From Solirubrobacterales bacterium (GTDB taxonomy: Bacteria > Actinomycetota > Thermoleophilia > Solirubrobacterales > Solirubrobacteraceae): DNA of 58,412 nt. Both the position numbers and the translations under genes were made by a program. The notes under the pieces were generated by a model, which was not told the DNA's origin, searched no databases, and worked only from the letters and a program-made list of their open reading frames with translations. Positions 34,970 to 43,016 of the stretch are shown piece after piece (positions within the stretch are counted from its first letter, which is position 1; each line of letters opens with the position of its first letter). The stretch covers positions 1 through 58,412 of the forward strand of contig DAIDME010000012.1 of the NCBI GenBank assembly GCA_027449125.1, written 5' to 3'.

Positions 34970-35719
34970 TCACCGCTGGACCTCCTCGGGCAGGTCGTAC
35001 CAGCGCTTGCGCTCGCCGATCTTGGCCCGCAGCTTCCAGGAGCGGCCCTTGGGGGCGTCCTCGATGTGCCCGAGCAGCGCCTTCAGCCGGTCGCGAACGC
35101 GTATGCGGTCCTGCTCCTGCAGCTCGTAACCGTCGACCTCGGTGGCGCAGCGCTCGAGGTTGGCGGTGATGGTGCGCCACAGCCCCCAGTCCTCGGCGCA
35201 GAGCCGGGCGACGTGGGCGCCGTTGACGGCGTCATCGTCGTGATCTGCGACGTCGTGTCCGTGCAGCAGCAGCACGGTGTCGCGGATGTCCTTCTCGTTG
35301 AGCTCGACGATCTGCAGCTTGGTGAGCAGCAGCTCGGCCAGGGGCACGGTGGGCGCGCCCGCCTGGAGGCGGTCTGAGAGCGGGATCTCGTGGCACATGC
35401 GAAAGGAGCCGACGAAGACGTCCACCTGGCGGCCGTGCTCGGTGTCGTGGAAGAGCAGCCGCTCCTTGCCGTTCATCGCGTTGAAGACGACCTGCGGCTC
35501 GTAGCCGGCGTCGGTCAGCAGCTGGCCGGCGACCCGCCCGCCGCCGCGCGGCACCGCGAAGTCCAGGTCCTTGTACTCGCGGTCCAGCGCCGCCGGGACC
35601 TCCTGAGCGTGAATCCGGACGGCGACACCGCCGAGCAGTGCGAAGGTGGCCCCGCGCTCGCGCCCGAGCGCGAGCAGCCTTTCGCCCTCATCAACCAGGT
35701 CGGGGAGAATCTCGCTCAC
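34970..35719 (-). CDS. Nucleotidyltransferase-fold protein
   Basis: The 249-aa protein shows the polymerase-beta/MNT signature: FALLGGVAVRIHAQEVPAAL followed by KDLDFAVPRGGG (hG[GS] then DhDh), with a further RQVDVFVGS. This resembles AbiEii/MNT-type nucleotidyltransferases that transfer nucleotides to proteins or RNA. A helical tail ends KLRAKIGERKRWYDLPEEVQ. It precedes the phosphoesterase gene. A paired add/remove-nucleotide activity is possible but speculative. Confidence 0.8.
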   Translation of the reverse strand: MSEILPDLVDEGERLLALGRERGATFALLGGVAVRIHAQEVPAALDREYKDLDFAVPRGGGRVAGQLLTDAGYEPQVVFNAMNGKERLLFHDTEHGRQVDVFVGSFRMCHEIPLSDRLQAGAPTVPLAELLLTKLQIVELNEKDIRDTVLLLHGHDVADHDDDAVNGAHVARLCAEDWGLWRTITANLERCATEVDGYELQEQDRIRVRDRLKALLGHIEDAPKGRSWKLRAKIGERKRWYDLPEEVQR

Positions 35720-35782
35720 CTGTGGGCCTCCCGCAAGGCGGCCGAAGCTCTAGATATCGTCACGCCACATCACTGTTATTAG

Positions 35783-35796
35783 ACTCATATATCACC
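35783..35796. promoter_or_regulatory. Candidate GntR operator upstream of the aldehyde dehydrogenase
   Basis: ACTCATATATCACC lies in the 133-base gap between the nucleotidyltransferase and aldehyde dehydrogenase genes, within an AT-rich island (35770-35800). It shares TATATCA and CTCATA with the sites at 28301-28320 and 47051-47066. It could regulate either divergent gene. Confidence 0.5.
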
Positions 35797-35852
35797 GTTT
35801 CGGTCGGTAAGTCAACAGGGAGCCTGGATGATTCGAGCTGGGGCCGCGCAAG

Positions 35853-37286
35853 ATGGCAACTGAGATGCTGATAGGTGGTGGCTGGCAGCCGCCGGTGAGC
35901 GGAGAGACCTTCGCCGCGACGAGCCCCGCCACGGGCGAGGAGATCGAGCAAGTCGCTCAGGGTACGCGCGAGGACGCGCGGGCGGCGGTGGCCGCCGCCG
36001 CCACGGCGTTCCGGGGTTGGGCGGGCGAGACGGCGTTCGCGCGGGCGCGCGCGCTTCACCGGGTTGCGGAGGTGTGCGCCGCGCGGCGCGACGAGCTCGC
36101 GCGGGCGGCCACGCTCGACCAGGGCAAGCCGCTCGCCGAGGCCTACGACGAGGTGGACGAGCTGGTCGCGATGTGGCATGGCGCGGCCGAGGACGGCGTC
36201 CGGCTCGAGGGCTCGATCCCGCCCAGCATGGGCCCCGGCAAGCGGGTGCTGGTGATGCGCCGCGCCGTCGGCCCGGTGGCGGTCATCACGCCCTGGAACT
36301 GGCCCTACACGATGCCCGCGGAGATCGTCGCCCCCGCGCTCGCGGCCGGCAACACGGTGGTCTGGACGCCGGCGCCGAGCACCGCGTACTGCTCGGCGCT
36401 GCTGGCGCGCGCGATCGCCGAAGCGGACCTGCCGCCGGGCGTGTTCAACTTCGTCACCGGGCCCGGGCCGGTGGTCGGCGACGAGCTCGTCGGCCACCCG
36501 GACGTGGCCGCGGTCGGGTTCATCGGCTCGACCGCGACCGGCCTTCAGATCGCGCGCCGCGCCGCCGGCAAGCGGCTGCTGCTCGAGATGGGCGGCAACG
36601 GGCCGCTGGTGGTGATGGAGGACGCCGATCTGGACGCTGCGGCGCGCGCGGCGGTGGTCGGCTGCTTCCTCTGTGCCGGGCAGAGCTGCACCGCCGGCGA
36701 GCGGATCCTCGTGCACGAGGCTGTGCGGGAGGAGTTCGTCGCACGGCTGGCGGCGCTGGCCGGCAGCGAGGCGGCGCTGGGCGACCCTTTCGCCGCCGGA
36801 ACGCAGCTGGGCCCACTCAACAACGAGGGTGTGGCGGCGAAGATGGACGCGCACGTGGCCGACGCGGTCGCGCGCGGCGCAAGGGTGGTCGCCGGCGGCC
36901 AGCGGGCCGCCGGCTTCCCCACCGGCCTCTACTGGCCCGCGACCGTGCTCGACGGCGTGCCGGCCGATGCGCTGGCCGCGACCGAGGAGACCTTCGGGCC
37001 GATCGCGCCGGTCGTTGGGATCGACTCGCTGGAGGAGGCGATCGCGCTCACCAACGCCTCGCCCTACGGGCTGCTCGCGGCTATCTTCACGGCCGATCTG
37101 GCGCGGGGGCTGCGGTTCGCGGACGAGGCGCGCACCGGGCTGGTGAACATCAACGAGACGACCAACTACTGGGAGAACCACCTGCCGTTCGGCGGGCGCG
37201 CGGGGAGCTTGAGCGGTGTGGGTCGCGTCGGCGGGCGCCATGCCTTCGACGCGCTCACGGATCTGCAGACGGTGGTCATCGGCTGA
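35853..37286 (+). CDS. NAD(P)-dependent aldehyde dehydrogenase
   Basis: The 477-aa enzyme has the ALDH motifs: ITPWNWPYTMPAEIVAPALA (NWP, cofactor), FIGSTATGLQIARRA (Rossmann), LEMGGNGPLVVMEDAD (general-base Glu) and CAGQSCTAGERI with catalytic Cys near residue 279, then ETFGPIAPVVGIDSLEEAIA. It oxidises an aldehyde to its acid. Given the choline-dehydrogenase-like and betaine genes nearby, betaine aldehyde is a candidate, but lactaldehyde or semialdehyde dehydrogenases look similar. Its last 39 codons are duplicated at 39564-39681. Confidence 0.93.
   Translation: MATEMLIGGGWQPPVSGETFAATSPATGEEIEQVAQGTREDARAAVAAAATAFRGWAGETAFARARALHRVAEVCAARRDELARAATLDQGKPLAEAYDEVDELVAMWHGAAEDGVRLEGSIPPSMGPGKRVLVMRRAVGPVAVITPWNWPYTMPAEIVAPALAAGNTVVWTPAPSTAYCSALLARAIAEADLPPGVFNFVTGPGPVVGDELVGHPDVAAVGFIGSTATGLQIARRAAGKRLLLEMGGNGPLVVMEDADLDAAARAAVVGCFLCAGQSCTAGERILVHEAVREEFVARLAALAGSEAALGDPFAAGTQLGPLNNEGVAAKMDAHVADAVARGARVVAGGQRAAGFPTGLYWPATVLDGVPADALAATEETFGPIAPVVGIDSLEEAIALTNASPYGLLAAIFTADLARGLRFADEARTGLVNINETTNYWENHLPFGGRAGSLSGVGRVGGRHAFDALTDLQTVVIG
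37169..37286 (+). repeat. 118-bp direct repeat, copy 1 (aldehyde dehydrogenase 3' end)
   Basis: This segment is repeated at 39564-39681 in the same orientation with two differences seen by eye (CATGCC/CAGGCC and GGCTGA/GGATGA). The repeats bound a 2.3-kb block holding a broken toxin-antitoxin pair, two small genes and an IS66 remnant. Confidence 0.9.
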
Positions 37287-37348
37287 GCAGCGGTGCCGCC
37301 CAGCGTCCCGTGTGGGGGCCGCACGGAGGAGCGCTTGACCACGCAACC

Positions 37349-37366
37349 ACACCTCCGCGGAGGTGT
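37349..37366. promoter_or_regulatory. Perfect palindrome ACACCTCCGCGGAGGTGT
   Basis: An 18-bp perfect inverted repeat lies 63 bases after the aldehyde dehydrogenase stop and 75 bases before the Phd-like antitoxin gene. The same CTCCGCGGAG core occurs in a perfect 22-bp palindrome at 48139-48160. It could be an operator or part of a terminator. Confidence 0.45.
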
Positions 37367-37440
37367 TGGCGTGGGGATCAGCGCGGAGTGTCGTGGCGGA
37401 GTGCCGCCTCGGTAGCACGTGCTGTGCCACGTTCTGTGTC

Positions 37441-37725
37441 GTGCAGCGTATCGGCATCAGAGAGCTGCGCCAGAACGCATCGCGGTACCTGGCGTTGGTC
37501 CGGCGCGGTGAGGTCGTGGAGGTCACCGACGGCGGCGCGCTCGTGGCGCTGCCGGTGCCCCCAGGGCCTGCCGTGCGGGCGCGGGACAGCCTGATCGCGA
37601 GCGGCCTTCTGATCCCGGCTTCCAGTCCCACCGGACGGGCGCGCTCCCCGCGACCCGTGCGACCTGCGTCCGGTGAGCCCACCGATCAAGCGCTCCTCGA
37701 CGCCGAGCGCGAGGAACGGCTCTGA
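37441..37725 (+). CDS. Phd/YefM-type antitoxin
   Basis: From GTG 37441 the 94-aa protein begins MQRIGIRELRQNASRYLALV and continues RRGEVVEVTDGGALVALPVP, the classic Phd fold that binds DNA, then a flexible Pro/Ser/Arg-rich tail ending in an acidic helix (TDQALLDAEREERL) that would wrap the toxin. Its stop overlaps the start of a PIN-toxin frame that is truncated. Confidence 0.88.
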   Translation: MQRIGIRELRQNASRYLALVRRGEVVEVTDGGALVALPVPPGPAVRARDSLIASGLLIPASSPTGRARSPRPVRPASGEPTDQALLDAEREERL

Positions 37726-37892
37726 TCTACCTCGACTCCTCCGCGCCGATGAAGCTGGTGCGCGAAGAGGCCGAGACCCAGGCGCTGCGCGATTGGTTCG
37801 CGCTGGCACCGGCCGAGCCGCTGGTTACCAGCGAGCTCGGACGGGTGGAGCTGCCGCGGGCGGCCCGGCGTGCAGGCGCCGAGGCACTCTGA
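37722..37892 (+). pseudogene. Truncated VapC/PIN toxin
   Basis: Overlapping the antitoxin stop, the frame LIYLDSSAPMKLVREEAETQ continues to VTSELGRVELPRAARRAGAE and stops at TGA 37892 after about 56 residues. It keeps the first Asp and the Glu of the PIN active site but lacks the C-terminal two acids, and no standard start codon is present (CTG or ATC). The remaining half is not found downstream, so the toxin is dead and the antitoxin is an orphan. Confidence 0.75.
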
Positions 37893-38088
37893 GCGAGCCT
37901 CCGCCGACACACGCAACGCCGATATGGGTCCACCGGCCTTTGGCACCGAAAGGCGGACGAGTAAGCGTGCGATCCTCCAAAGCCCGGGATCACGAACTTC
38001 GATCCACCCGCATTATCCACGCTCAGCCGGACGTGTTCGCGCCCAGGCCAGCCGGGGGCGCGACTAAAGGCAAGATCGAGATCAGCCC

Positions 38089-38331
38089 TCAACAGGTCTT
38101 GCGCGAATGATCCCGGCCGTGGCGTTCTTTGCGCAGCAGAACCTCAGCACTCACAAACAATGTGACCGCGTACAAGACCATGAGGATGTAGATGACTGTG
38201 TACCACGCGGGCAGCTTCGCCAGCAGGCCAGTGAGTACCCCTCCCAGTCCGAGCAAGAGCCAGATAACAGCATTTCGCTCCATCCGTCTCAGCCTGGGTC
38301 GAGTGTTCGGCATCCATCGAAGCGCTTTCAT
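38089..38331 (-). CDS. Small membrane protein
   Basis: The 80-aa protein has a basic N-terminus (MKALRWMPNTRPRLRRMERN) and two membrane segments (AVIWLLLGLGGVLTGLLAKL and VIYILMVLYAVTLFVSAEVL). Its ATG overlaps the stop of the upstream gene by 4 bases (ATGA), which supports it as a real second gene. No family recognised. Confidence 0.6.
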   Translation of the reverse strand: MKALRWMPNTRPRLRRMERNAVIWLLLGLGGVLTGLLAKLPAWYTVIYILMVLYAVTLFVSAEVLLRKERHGRDHSRKTC

Positions 38332-38747
38332 AGCGAGGTTCTCTTGACCGTTCGCTGTGAACTCGCCGAAGTGCTTGATGCCTCGATTGAAGGGCCAAGC
38401 GTATCCAAGCTCCCGATGAAACTCGTTACGTAGCCCCAGACCTCGGACGCAAAGTTACCGATCGGCACGATCTCCGTGCCGATGAAGGCCAGCGCGCCGC
38501 CCGCAGCTAAAGCACACCCGGTTATGCCCGCCACATCGCCTGAGACTGTGGTTGCACACAGAATCACGCTGCCTACGCTGACGGCGCCGCCGACGGCAGC
38601 ACTTACTTGTGTCACGGTCACATAGACGTGACTTGAGCCGTCACTCCGCAGATACCTGACTTGGATCTCGCCGCTGGGGCATGACTCTGGCTCGCCGTTG
38701 ATGATGCATGCTCGCGATAGGCTTGGTATTGCGGGGACGGTTGACAT
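38328..38747 (-). CDS. Hypothetical exported/membrane protein, apparently missing its original start
   Basis: From ATG 38747 the 139-aa product has two hydrophobic stretches (VSAAVGGAVSVGSVILCATT; AGITGCALAAGGALAFIGTE) and two cysteines near the front. The same frame stays open to about 38920 and there encodes a convincing signal peptide (TTYKNVAFGAFAAAIAIAGT, LALTAAPSLAATTPG) with no ATG, GTG or TTG before the IS66 remnant begins. The IS event probably removed the start codon, so the gene may be unexpressed or made without its signal. Confidence 0.55.
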   Translation of the reverse strand: MSTVPAIPSLSRACIINGEPESCPSGEIQVRYLRSDGSSHVYVTVTQVSAAVGGAVSVGSVILCATTVSGDVAGITGCALAAGGALAFIGTEIVPIGNFASEVWGYVTSFIGSLDTLGPSIEASSTSASSQRTVKRTSL

Positions 38748-38939
38748 GCCTGGCAGCTCGAGCAGGCCGGCGGCTGGGCTTGTGATGCTCGTTGTGGCCG
38801 CTGCTGTTGTGCTGCCCGGTGTGGTCGCCGCAAGGCTCGGTGCTGCCGTTAGGGCTAGCGTGCCGGCTATCGCGATGGCGGCGGCGAATGCTCCGAATGC
38901 GACGTTCTTGTAGGTCGTGCAAAATAGTGTATCGATCGG

Positions 38940-39465
38940 TCGTTCAGCCGGCGGGCTTCGCTGATCGAGAGGATCCGCTCGACGAACCGGTCGCCGGCCT
39001 GTGACTGGATGCCAGGGTCGTTTTGCGCCACAAGACCGCGTGCCTCATCCGCGCCGGGGTGCTCGGCGAAGTTCCACAGGGCCGGCCAGGGGCCGATGAA
39101 GTCATAGACGGCGTAGCGGTCGCAGATAGCGCCGCCCCCTGGATCGCGGCCCACGGGGACGCGAGCAGATCTCCGGCCTGCTTGCGGATGTTGTCGACCG
39201 AGCCGACGCTGAGCTTCGCGCCGAACATGTCGCGCAGCATTGGGCCGAACGCGCCCGCTCGATGCCGGCCGGCAGCTCGGGACGAGTGTGCGTACCGCAA
39301 CCAGGGCACACGACCCGCAGGAACTGGCGGCAGGCTGCTGTGAGGGGAGTTCTGCCCCAACCTGCGCTCAAGCTTCTCGATCCGCCTTGCATGCTCGGCG
39401 ATCAAGTCGAACATCGACAACGCCTGCGCCTCTGCCGCTTCGCCACTTCGATCGCCGGATCCCCT
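38940..39465 (-). pseudogene. IS66-family transposase remnant, frameshifted
   Basis: Three minus-strand frames together spell parts of an IS66 TnpC: HARRIEKLERRLGQNSPHSS (zipper), VVCPGCGTHTRPELPAGIER (zinc finger), LRDMFGAKLSVGSVDNIRKQ and CDRYAVYDFIGPW (catalytic region). Frame changes occur between them and the 3' half of the transposase is missing. No terminal repeats are evident. It lies between the start-less exported protein gene and the duplicated aldehyde dehydrogenase end. Confidence 0.8.
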
Positions 39466-39563
39466 GCAAACTCGCGAGGAACTGAACGCGTACATGCCGG
39501 TCGCGAACCGCCGGATGCTACTCTGCCAGGAGACTGGCAACGCGCTTTCCGCGGGTTCGCAGG

Positions 39564-39681
39564 CTGGGAGAACCACCTGCCGTTCGGCGGGCGCGCGGGG
39601 AGCTTGAGCGGTGTGGGTCGCGTCGGCGGGCGCCAGGCCTTCGACGCGCTCACGGATCTGCAGACGGTGGTCATCGGATGA
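39564..39681 (+). repeat. 118-bp direct repeat, copy 2 (aldehyde dehydrogenase 3' end)
   Basis: This second copy of the enzyme's last 39 codons ends in GGATGA, where the stop overlaps the ATG of the GFA-family gene (ATGA). That overlap suggests this is the original 3' end of an aldehyde dehydrogenase-GFA operon, and that copy 1 or the inserted block arrived later. Confidence 0.9.
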
Positions 39682-40166
39682 AGGCGCGCGTAGTGCTGGA
39701 GAAGGGACAGCGGCTGGACGATCCGGGCACCGTGGCTACGGGCCGTTGCCTCTGCGGCGCCGTACGGTATGAAGTGCGCGGGCCGATGCGTGATGTGCTG
39801 ATCTGCCACTGCGTCGAGTGCAGGCGCTCGGGCGGCCACGTCGGCGCGTACACGGCGGTCGATCGCGGCGACCTCGCGCTTGTCGAGCAGCGTGGCCTGC
39901 GGTGGTTCGACAGCCCCGACAGCGACCTCGACGCCAGGCGCGGTTTCTGCGCCGAGTGCGGCTCGAGCCTGTTCTGGGATAGTCCCGGCCGCGCGACGAT
40001 CAGCATCGCTGCCGGAACGCTCGACGGTCCCACCGGCCTGCGCACGGCCGGTCACTGGTACATCTCCCAGGCTGGCGACTACTACCGGCTCGCGGACGAC
40101 GGTCTTCCCCGGCGCTCACGCGGGGGCGGCAACGAGTCAGACGTCACGTCGCTCGAGATGCGGTAG
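39678..40166 (+). CDS. GFA/CENP-V-like zinc protein
   Basis: The 162-aa protein has the GFA cysteine pattern: GRCLCGAVRYEV, ICHCVECRRSGG and GFCAECGSSLFWDS, ending in a DGPTGLRTAGHWYISQAGDY region typical of the family. Members are annotated as glutathione-dependent formaldehyde-activating enzymes, but that activity is disputed. Near demethylation genes that could release formaldehyde, a detoxification role is attractive but unproven. Its ATG overlaps the stop of the aldehyde dehydrogenase fragment; its 3' end overlaps the convergent gene by 23 bases. Confidence 0.88.
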   Translation: MKARVVLEKGQRLDDPGTVATGRCLCGAVRYEVRGPMRDVLICHCVECRRSGGHVGAYTAVDRGDLALVEQRGLRWFDSPDSDLDARRGFCAECGSSLFWDSPGRATISIAAGTLDGPTGLRTAGHWYISQAGDYYRLADDGLPRRSRGGGNESDVTSLEMR

Positions 40167-41121
40167 ACGCTCGTCGCGCGGGCCTGGCGTACCTCAGGTC
40201 GGTGCGCCACAGTTTCAGCGCCTGCCCGTAGTCGAGCGCGTACTGCGGCCAGAAGCCGATGTGGTGGGAAAGAGCGGTGGAGCTGAGTGGCAGCTTCTGG
40301 TCGTAGGAGTCGTGCGTGACCCAGCCGCCCTGGTACTCGGTCAGGCGCGTGAAGCGGCCGTGGACCGGGTCGCTCAGGATGATGTCGGCGGTCACGGGCA
40401 TGTCGACGCCGGTCACACAGAATGGGATACAGCTCTGGATCATGCTCGCCCCGATGCCGAGGGCCCGGGTCTTGGTCCAGAGAGCCCAGCGCAGGTTGGT
40501 GACTACGTTGCCGGCGTCGCCGCTGAAGTAGAGCTCGCTCGGCTCGCGGCCGGTCCAGCGATAGTGGGTCGCGACCGGCCGGATCGAGAGCTCGGGCGTG
40601 CCCGCAGGCGCCGGTGGGTTCGCGGGCGGCCTCTGCTGGAGCTCGTAGGTCCGCGAGTCCAAGGGCGACAGCGTGCGCCAGGCCCCGGTCTTGGCAAACG
40701 CGGCGCAGGTGGCCTTGCCGACGCGGCTGTGATCGGCCGGCCCGTCGAGCACGGTCGCGTATGCCCATCCGTTGCGGCCTTGCAGGCGGCAGATCGGCCT
40801 GTCGGTTGCGTAACGGTTCTGGCTGAAGCCGCCCGGCACGTTCGCGGTCCAGAGCGCGCCGCGCGCGGCGCGCTTGATCCAGGCCGCGCAGAACGGCGCT
40901 ACAGGGTGTCCGTCGCCCTGGAAGACGATGATCGCGGTGCCGCTCCTGAGTCCCAGGTTACACCCGCTCGGTGGGCCGGTGCGCGGGAGCTTCAGCGCCG
41001 CGAGCGTCACCCCACCCGGAGCGGCCGACGCCGCGGACCCACAGGCGGCCACCGACAGGGCGATCGCGAGCGCGGCCGCAGCTGCCACCAGCCATCTCTG
41101 TATGCGCAGATCGCGGGTCAT
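40144..41121 (-). CDS. Putative secreted lipoprotein
   Basis: The 325-aa product begins MTRDLRIQRWLVAAAAALAI and carries a lipobox-like LSVAAC at residues 23-28, so it may be lipid-anchored outside the membrane. The mature part has paired cysteines (SGCNLGL, PFCAAWI, PICRLQG, CIPFCV) and many aromatic residues (GFWPQYALDYGQALKLWRTD). No catalytic motif is recognised. Length and codon use support a real gene. Confidence 0.75.
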   Translation of the reverse strand: MTRDLRIQRWLVAAAAALAIALSVAACGSAASAAPGGVTLAALKLPRTGPPSGCNLGLRSGTAIIVFQGDGHPVAPFCAAWIKRAARGALWTANVPGGFSQNRYATDRPICRLQGRNGWAYATVLDGPADHSRVGKATCAAFAKTGAWRTLSPLDSRTYELQQRPPANPPAPAGTPELSIRPVATHYRWTGREPSELYFSGDAGNVVTNLRWALWTKTRALGIGASMIQSCIPFCVTGVDMPVTADIILSDPVHGRFTRLTEYQGGWVTHDSYDQKLPLSSTALSHHIGFWPQYALDYGQALKLWRTDLRYARPARRASTASRAT

Positions 41122-41196
41122 GCCACGGGCTGCTTGCCCGATCCTCTCACACGAAATGGTACGTGCACGCGCAAGTGGCGTGGTCGCCAGCGGGTC

Positions 41197-42078
41197 TCAG
41201 CGGCGCAGGAACCGGGTGGCGGCGTTCGCGAGCCCCCGTGCGATCGCCTGCTGACCGGCAGGCGAGTCGGCGAGCGTCGCCTCCGCTGGGTTGGTGAGAA
41301 ACAGCGGCTCGATCAGCGCCGCGGGCACCAGCGTCGGGGTTCTGAGGTAGCCGCGCTTGGGTGGGCCGAGCAGAGTCAGGTGACCGTAGGCCTGGGCGCC
41401 GGCGGAGGCCAGGTCACCGTAGCCGACGTCGTTGTGGACGCCGAGGTTCGGGACCGTGTGGCCGGCGGCGTGCAGGCTCGCGAGCACGTCGCTCTGCACC
41501 AGCTGGGCGAGGCGCAGGTTGGCCGCGTGGTAGGGGCGCTGGGCATCGTAGAGCGTGACGCTGCCGGCCGCGTCAGGCGAAGCGGCGGCGTCCTCATCGA
41601 TTCCGAGCACGATGTTCGCGTGCGACAGGTCGGCGCAGAGGTTGCGTGCGACGAGCTCGCGCCGCTCACCCAGGACCGTGTAGAGGCCCCCGGAGAAGTC
41701 GCCGGGCTGTGGCCGTGCGACCGGGTTCGGGCCGGTTCGCGAGAGCACCACGGCGAAGCCGCGCCGGCGCAGGATCACGGCCGCGTCCCTGGCGACCAGC
41801 ACGTTCAGGGGCGCCTCGCTGACCGGCTTGCCGCTGCTCGTGGTGCCGGTCCCGCCCGGGTCGATGCCGCCGTGGCCGGCGTCGATGAAGACGCGCAGGT
41901 GACGGTTGCCGTCCGTGGGCTTGAAGAGGACGCACGAGCCGGGGTTGAAGCGGGCGGGGGCGACCGGGTAGCCGGCGGCCCGTGCGGGTGTACAGGCCAG
42001 GAGCGTCAGGCCCGTGGCGGCACCGGTTGCCAAGGCGACGCGGGCCTTCGCCGTCAGGCCACTCGGCAGCGGCCTCAA
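41197..42078 (-). CDS. N-acetylmuramoyl-L-alanine amidase-like protein (Amidase_3)
   Basis: The 293-aa protein has a signal peptide (MRPLPSGLTAKARVALATGA, then ATGLTLLACTPARAAG) and an Amidase_3 domain: VFIDAGHGGIDPGG (Zn His), VSEAPLNVLVARD (Zn Glu), VVLSRTGPN and LVPAALIEPLFLTNPAEATL with the catalytic Glu. At the third zinc position the usual SIHAN reads LGIDEDAAAS, so His is replaced by Asp. It should act on cell wall peptide-glycan bonds if active. It overlaps the GntR gene by 4 bases. Confidence 0.85.
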   Translation of the reverse strand: MRPLPSGLTAKARVALATGAATGLTLLACTPARAAGYPVAPARFNPGSCVLFKPTDGNRHLRVFIDAGHGGIDPGGTGTTSSGKPVSEAPLNVLVARDAAVILRRRGFAVVLSRTGPNPVARPQPGDFSGGLYTVLGERRELVARNLCADLSHANIVLGIDEDAAASPDAAGSVTLYDAQRPYHAANLRLAQLVQSDVLASLHAAGHTVPNLGVHNDVGYGDLASAGAQAYGHLTLLGPPKRGYLRTPTLVPAALIEPLFLTNPAEATLADSPAGQQAIARGLANAATRFLRR

Positions 42079-42425
42079 CCCTCGGTCGCCTCGATCATCG
42101 CGATCAGCTCGCTCTTGCGGTAGCCGCTGCGGCGGGCGGCCCTCACCAGCTCGTGCACCTGGGTGAGCAGGTCGCTCTGCTCGCGGGTGCCGGTGACGGT
42201 GATCCCGCGGCCGCGACGGAACTCGAGCAGACCCTCGTCGCGCAGCAGATGCAGCGCACGCAGGACGGTGTTGCGGTTCACGCCGAGCACGGCCGCCAGG
42301 TCGCGCGCCAACGGCAGCCTGTCACCCGGGCCGGCCTCACCGTCAGCGATCGCGCGGCGAATCTGGGCGGCGACCTGCTCGTGCAGCGCCAGCGGGTCGC
42401 TCTTGTCGACGGCGCCGATCGGCAT
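42075..42425 (-). CDS. GntR-family regulator, YtrA-like
   Basis: The 116-aa protein is a winged helix-turn-helix with a short tail: DPLALHEQVAAQIRRAIADG, LPLARDLAAVLGVNRNTVLR and EFRRGRGITVTGTREQSDLL. The short C-terminal helix without a ligand domain is typical of the YtrA subfamily, which usually controls transporters or envelope genes. The amidase ORF starts 4 bases inside its end, so both are one operon. Confidence 0.9.
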   Translation of the reverse strand: MPIGAVDKSDPLALHEQVAAQIRRAIADGEAGPGDRLPLARDLAAVLGVNRNTVLRALHLLRDEGLLEFRRGRGITVTGTREQSDLLTQVHELVRAARRSGYRKSELIAMIEATEG

Positions 42426-42543
42426 GGTCTCACAAAGAGTAGTACCAATTTCTCTGCACCGAGGGCCGGTGAGGGGCCAGCGTAAACTGGCATCGAGTGA
42501 TCCAGCTGGCGCCGATGTCCGAGGCCGACGCCCGTGTGAGCGC

Positions 42544-43005
42544 TCACGGTTTGAAGCACATCAGCGCGATGATCGCGACCATCAGCGCCAGCGAGGTGTA
42601 GTTGGCCGCCAGTGAGGTGCGGTCGTCGAGCAGCGCGCGCAGCTCGGGGGTTGCCGGCGCGGCGTCCTGCGCGAGCCGGGCGGCCAGCAGCCGCGCCCGC
42701 TTCGGCCGTTGGCCGCCGAAGCCGCCGAGCGCGAGCGCGACGAGGTAGAGCGCGATGGAGGCATCCACCCAGCCGGTGCCGTAGCCCCACTTGCCGAGGT
42801 GCACGAGCCACAGGCCAAAGCCGCCGGCGAGGATCGAGCCGGCCGCGACCAGCACCACCCCGGCGCGCGTGAGTGAGAGCAAGAGCGCGATCTCGCCCGG
42901 GGACTCGCGCCGCCGCGCTGTCTCAAACGCGACGCCGGCCACGACGACGCCCGCGATCAGCAGTACGGCGCCGATGATGTGGAAGAAGAACGCGACGTCG
43001 TACAT
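42544..43005 (-). CDS. DUF2269-like integral membrane protein
   Basis: From ATG 43005 the 153-aa protein has four hydrophobic segments (VAFFFHIIGAVLLIAGVVVA; VVLVAAGSILAGGFGLWLVH; SIALYLVALALGGFG; YTSLALMVAIIALMCF) and the FFFHIIGA start common to predicted DUF2269 membrane proteins. The frame remains open upstream, but that part overlaps the ferredoxin gene. It starts 12 bases after the ferredoxin stop, so both share one transcript. Confidence 0.75.
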   Translation of the reverse strand: MYDVAFFFHIIGAVLLIAGVVVAGVAFETARRRESPGEIALLLSLTRAGVVLVAAGSILAGGFGLWLVHLGKWGYGTGWVDASIALYLVALALGGFGGQRPKRARLLAARLAQDAAPATPELRALLDDRTSLAANYTSLALMVAIIALMCFKP

Positions 43006-43016
43006 CGCCAGATGCG

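Noticed and set aside
35760-37682. 640-codon minus-strand frame opposite the aldehyde dehydrogenase
   Set aside because: Antisense shadow; the plus-strand enzyme has all catalytic motifs.
39880-42123. 747-codon plus-strand frame
   Set aside because: It crosses three conserved genes in the wrong frame or strand and has no motif.
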